Positions 5,985-6,677 of a stretch of 6,677 nt of DNA are shown one piece after another. Position 1 is the stretch's first letter, and each line of letters begins with the position of its first letter. A program made the position numbers and the translations under genes. The notes under the pieces were generated by a model that ran no database searches, had not been told where the DNA came from, and worked only from the letters and a program-made list of their open reading frames with translations. Location of the stretch: the NCBI GenBank assembly GCA_013812985.1, contig JACCSN010000451.1:1-6677 (forward strand), written 5' to 3'. Source of the DNA: Hyphomicrobiales bacterium. GTDB lineage: Bacteria; Pseudomonadota; Alphaproteobacteria; Rhizobiales; Afifellaceae.

Positions 5985-6677
5985 TCATACCGGCTTTGTG
6001 CGTCCGCGCTCCGCCCCCCACCAGCGCAGGAGCAGTGGCGATGTCCAGACCAGGATCGTGAACACGCCGAGCCCGGCGGCGATCGGACGTTCGAAAAAGC
6101 CGAGGAGGTTGCCATCCGCCTTGATCATCGATGTGACGAAGTTCGCCTCCAGCATGCCGCCCAGCACTATGCCGAGGATGCACGGGGCGATCGGGATGTC
6201 ATTTTCCTCCATGAAGAAGCCGAGGACGCCGAAGGCGAGCATGACGATGATGTTGAAGGAGCTGTTGTTGGTCGCGAAGGCGCCGACGATGCAAAACGCC
6301 AGAATGCACGGCATCAGAACGGAGCGCGGCACGCGCAGGAGCTGCTTGCCGATCTTGATCGCTCCCCAGCCGAGCGGGATCATGATCAGGTTGGCGAGGA
6401 TGAAGATGATGAAGACCGCATAGATGTTCTGCGGGTTGAACAGGAATAGGGTCGGCCCCGGGTTCATGCCCTTCACGTAAAGGACGCCGATCACGATCGC
6501 GGTGATCGTGTCGCCGGGAATGCCGAAGACCAGCGCCGGCACCCAGGCGCCGCCCAGCGCGGAATTGTTGGCGGAGGTGGACTCGATGATCCCCTCGATG
6601 TGGCCGGTGCCGTATTTTTCCGGGTTGCGCGACAGGCGCTTGCTGACGGCGTAGGCGACCCAGGCGGCGATGTCGGC
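5985..6677 (-). CDS. Tripartite tricarboxylate transporter permease, TctA type (C-terminal part)
   Basis: 230 residues are visible, continuing past the window edge on the minus strand; family members are about 500 residues. TctA is the large inner-membrane subunit that, with TctB and a periplasmic TctC binding protein, imports citrate-like or other carboxylates. The fragment carries the second conserved TctA block, near residues 34-77: ESTSANNSALGG, then VFGIPGDTITAIVIG and KGMNPGPTLF. Several membrane spans follow (for example IYAVFIIFILANLIMIPLGW, VLMPCILAFCIVGAF and IIVMLAFGVLGFFM) with the typical LGGMLE-ANF segment, and a short basic tail ends the protein. The usual GALIPT reads GAWVPA and LTLGIPGD reads LVFGIPGD, moderate changes. 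It lies upstream of the RraA-family gene on the same strand. The substrate cannot be determined without the TctC protein, which is outside the window. Confidence 0.93.
   Translation of the reverse strand, partial: ADIAAWVAYAVSKRLSRNPEKYGTGHIEGIIESTSANNSALGGAWVPALVFGIPGDTITAIVIGVLYVKGMNPGPTLFLFNPQNIYAVFIIFILANLIMIPLGWGAIKIGKQLLRVPRSVLMPCILAFCIVGAFATNNSSFNIIVMLAFGVLGFFMEENDIPIAPCILGIVLGGMLEANFVTSMIKADGNLLGFFERPIAAGLGVFTILVWTSPLLLRWWGAERGRTKPV

Noticed and set aside
5922..6449. Plus-strand Glu/Asp/Arg-rich open frame opposite TctA
   Set aside because: The charged composition is what the complement of a hydrophobic membrane-protein gene gives; the TctA frame carries the real motifs.

Overview
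The window is GC-rich and densely coded. It looks like alphaproteobacterial chromosome, most likely Hyphomicrobiales (Rhizobiales). This is inferred from the G/C-ending codons, the pairing of a TRAP-type with a TctA-type solute transporter, and an HWE-type sensor kinase next to a single-domain response regulator. The genus cannot be fixed by reading alone. No tRNA, rRNA, insertion sequence, CRISPR array or phage gene was seen.

Left part, plus strand (1-2710): the 3' half of a tightly packed catabolic operon. In order it holds the C-terminal end of a TRAP transporter large permease (DctM type), a class II ketose-bisphosphate aldolase of the GatY/KbaY type, a DeoR-family repressor, and an Asp/Glu-racemase-superfamily enzyme that overlaps the repressor gene by ATGA. 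The logic is uptake of a small organic acid or sugar acid, cleavage of a phosphorylated intermediate by a zinc aldolase, and control by a repressor that probably senses a phosphorylated sugar. The racemase-like protein keeps only one of the two usual catalytic cysteines, so its reaction is uncertain. The substrate is unknown.

Middle part, minus strand (2891-5148): a signalling module made of a possible 50-residue small protein, a PAS-GAF-HWE histidine kinase and a receiver-only response regulator. Stops and starts almost touch, so these are probably co-translated. The layout resembles LovK-LovR-type modules, but the PAS domain shows no LOV flavin motif. A 180-bp spacer with overlapping hairpins (2711-2890) separates this module from the convergent catabolic operon.

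Right part, minus strand (5233-6677): the C-terminal half of a TctA-type tripartite tricarboxylate transporter permease, followed by an RraA/HMG-aldolase-family protein. This looks like the end of a second carboxylate-uptake-and-cleavage operon. It reads in the same direction as the kinase module, with 84 bp between the rraA-like gene and the small ORF.

The most notable points are the single-cysteine racemase-like protein inside an otherwise coherent aldolase operon, the unannotatable small ORF coupled to the kinase, and a hairpin covering the kinase ribosome binding site. None of these proves a new system; each is a concrete lead.
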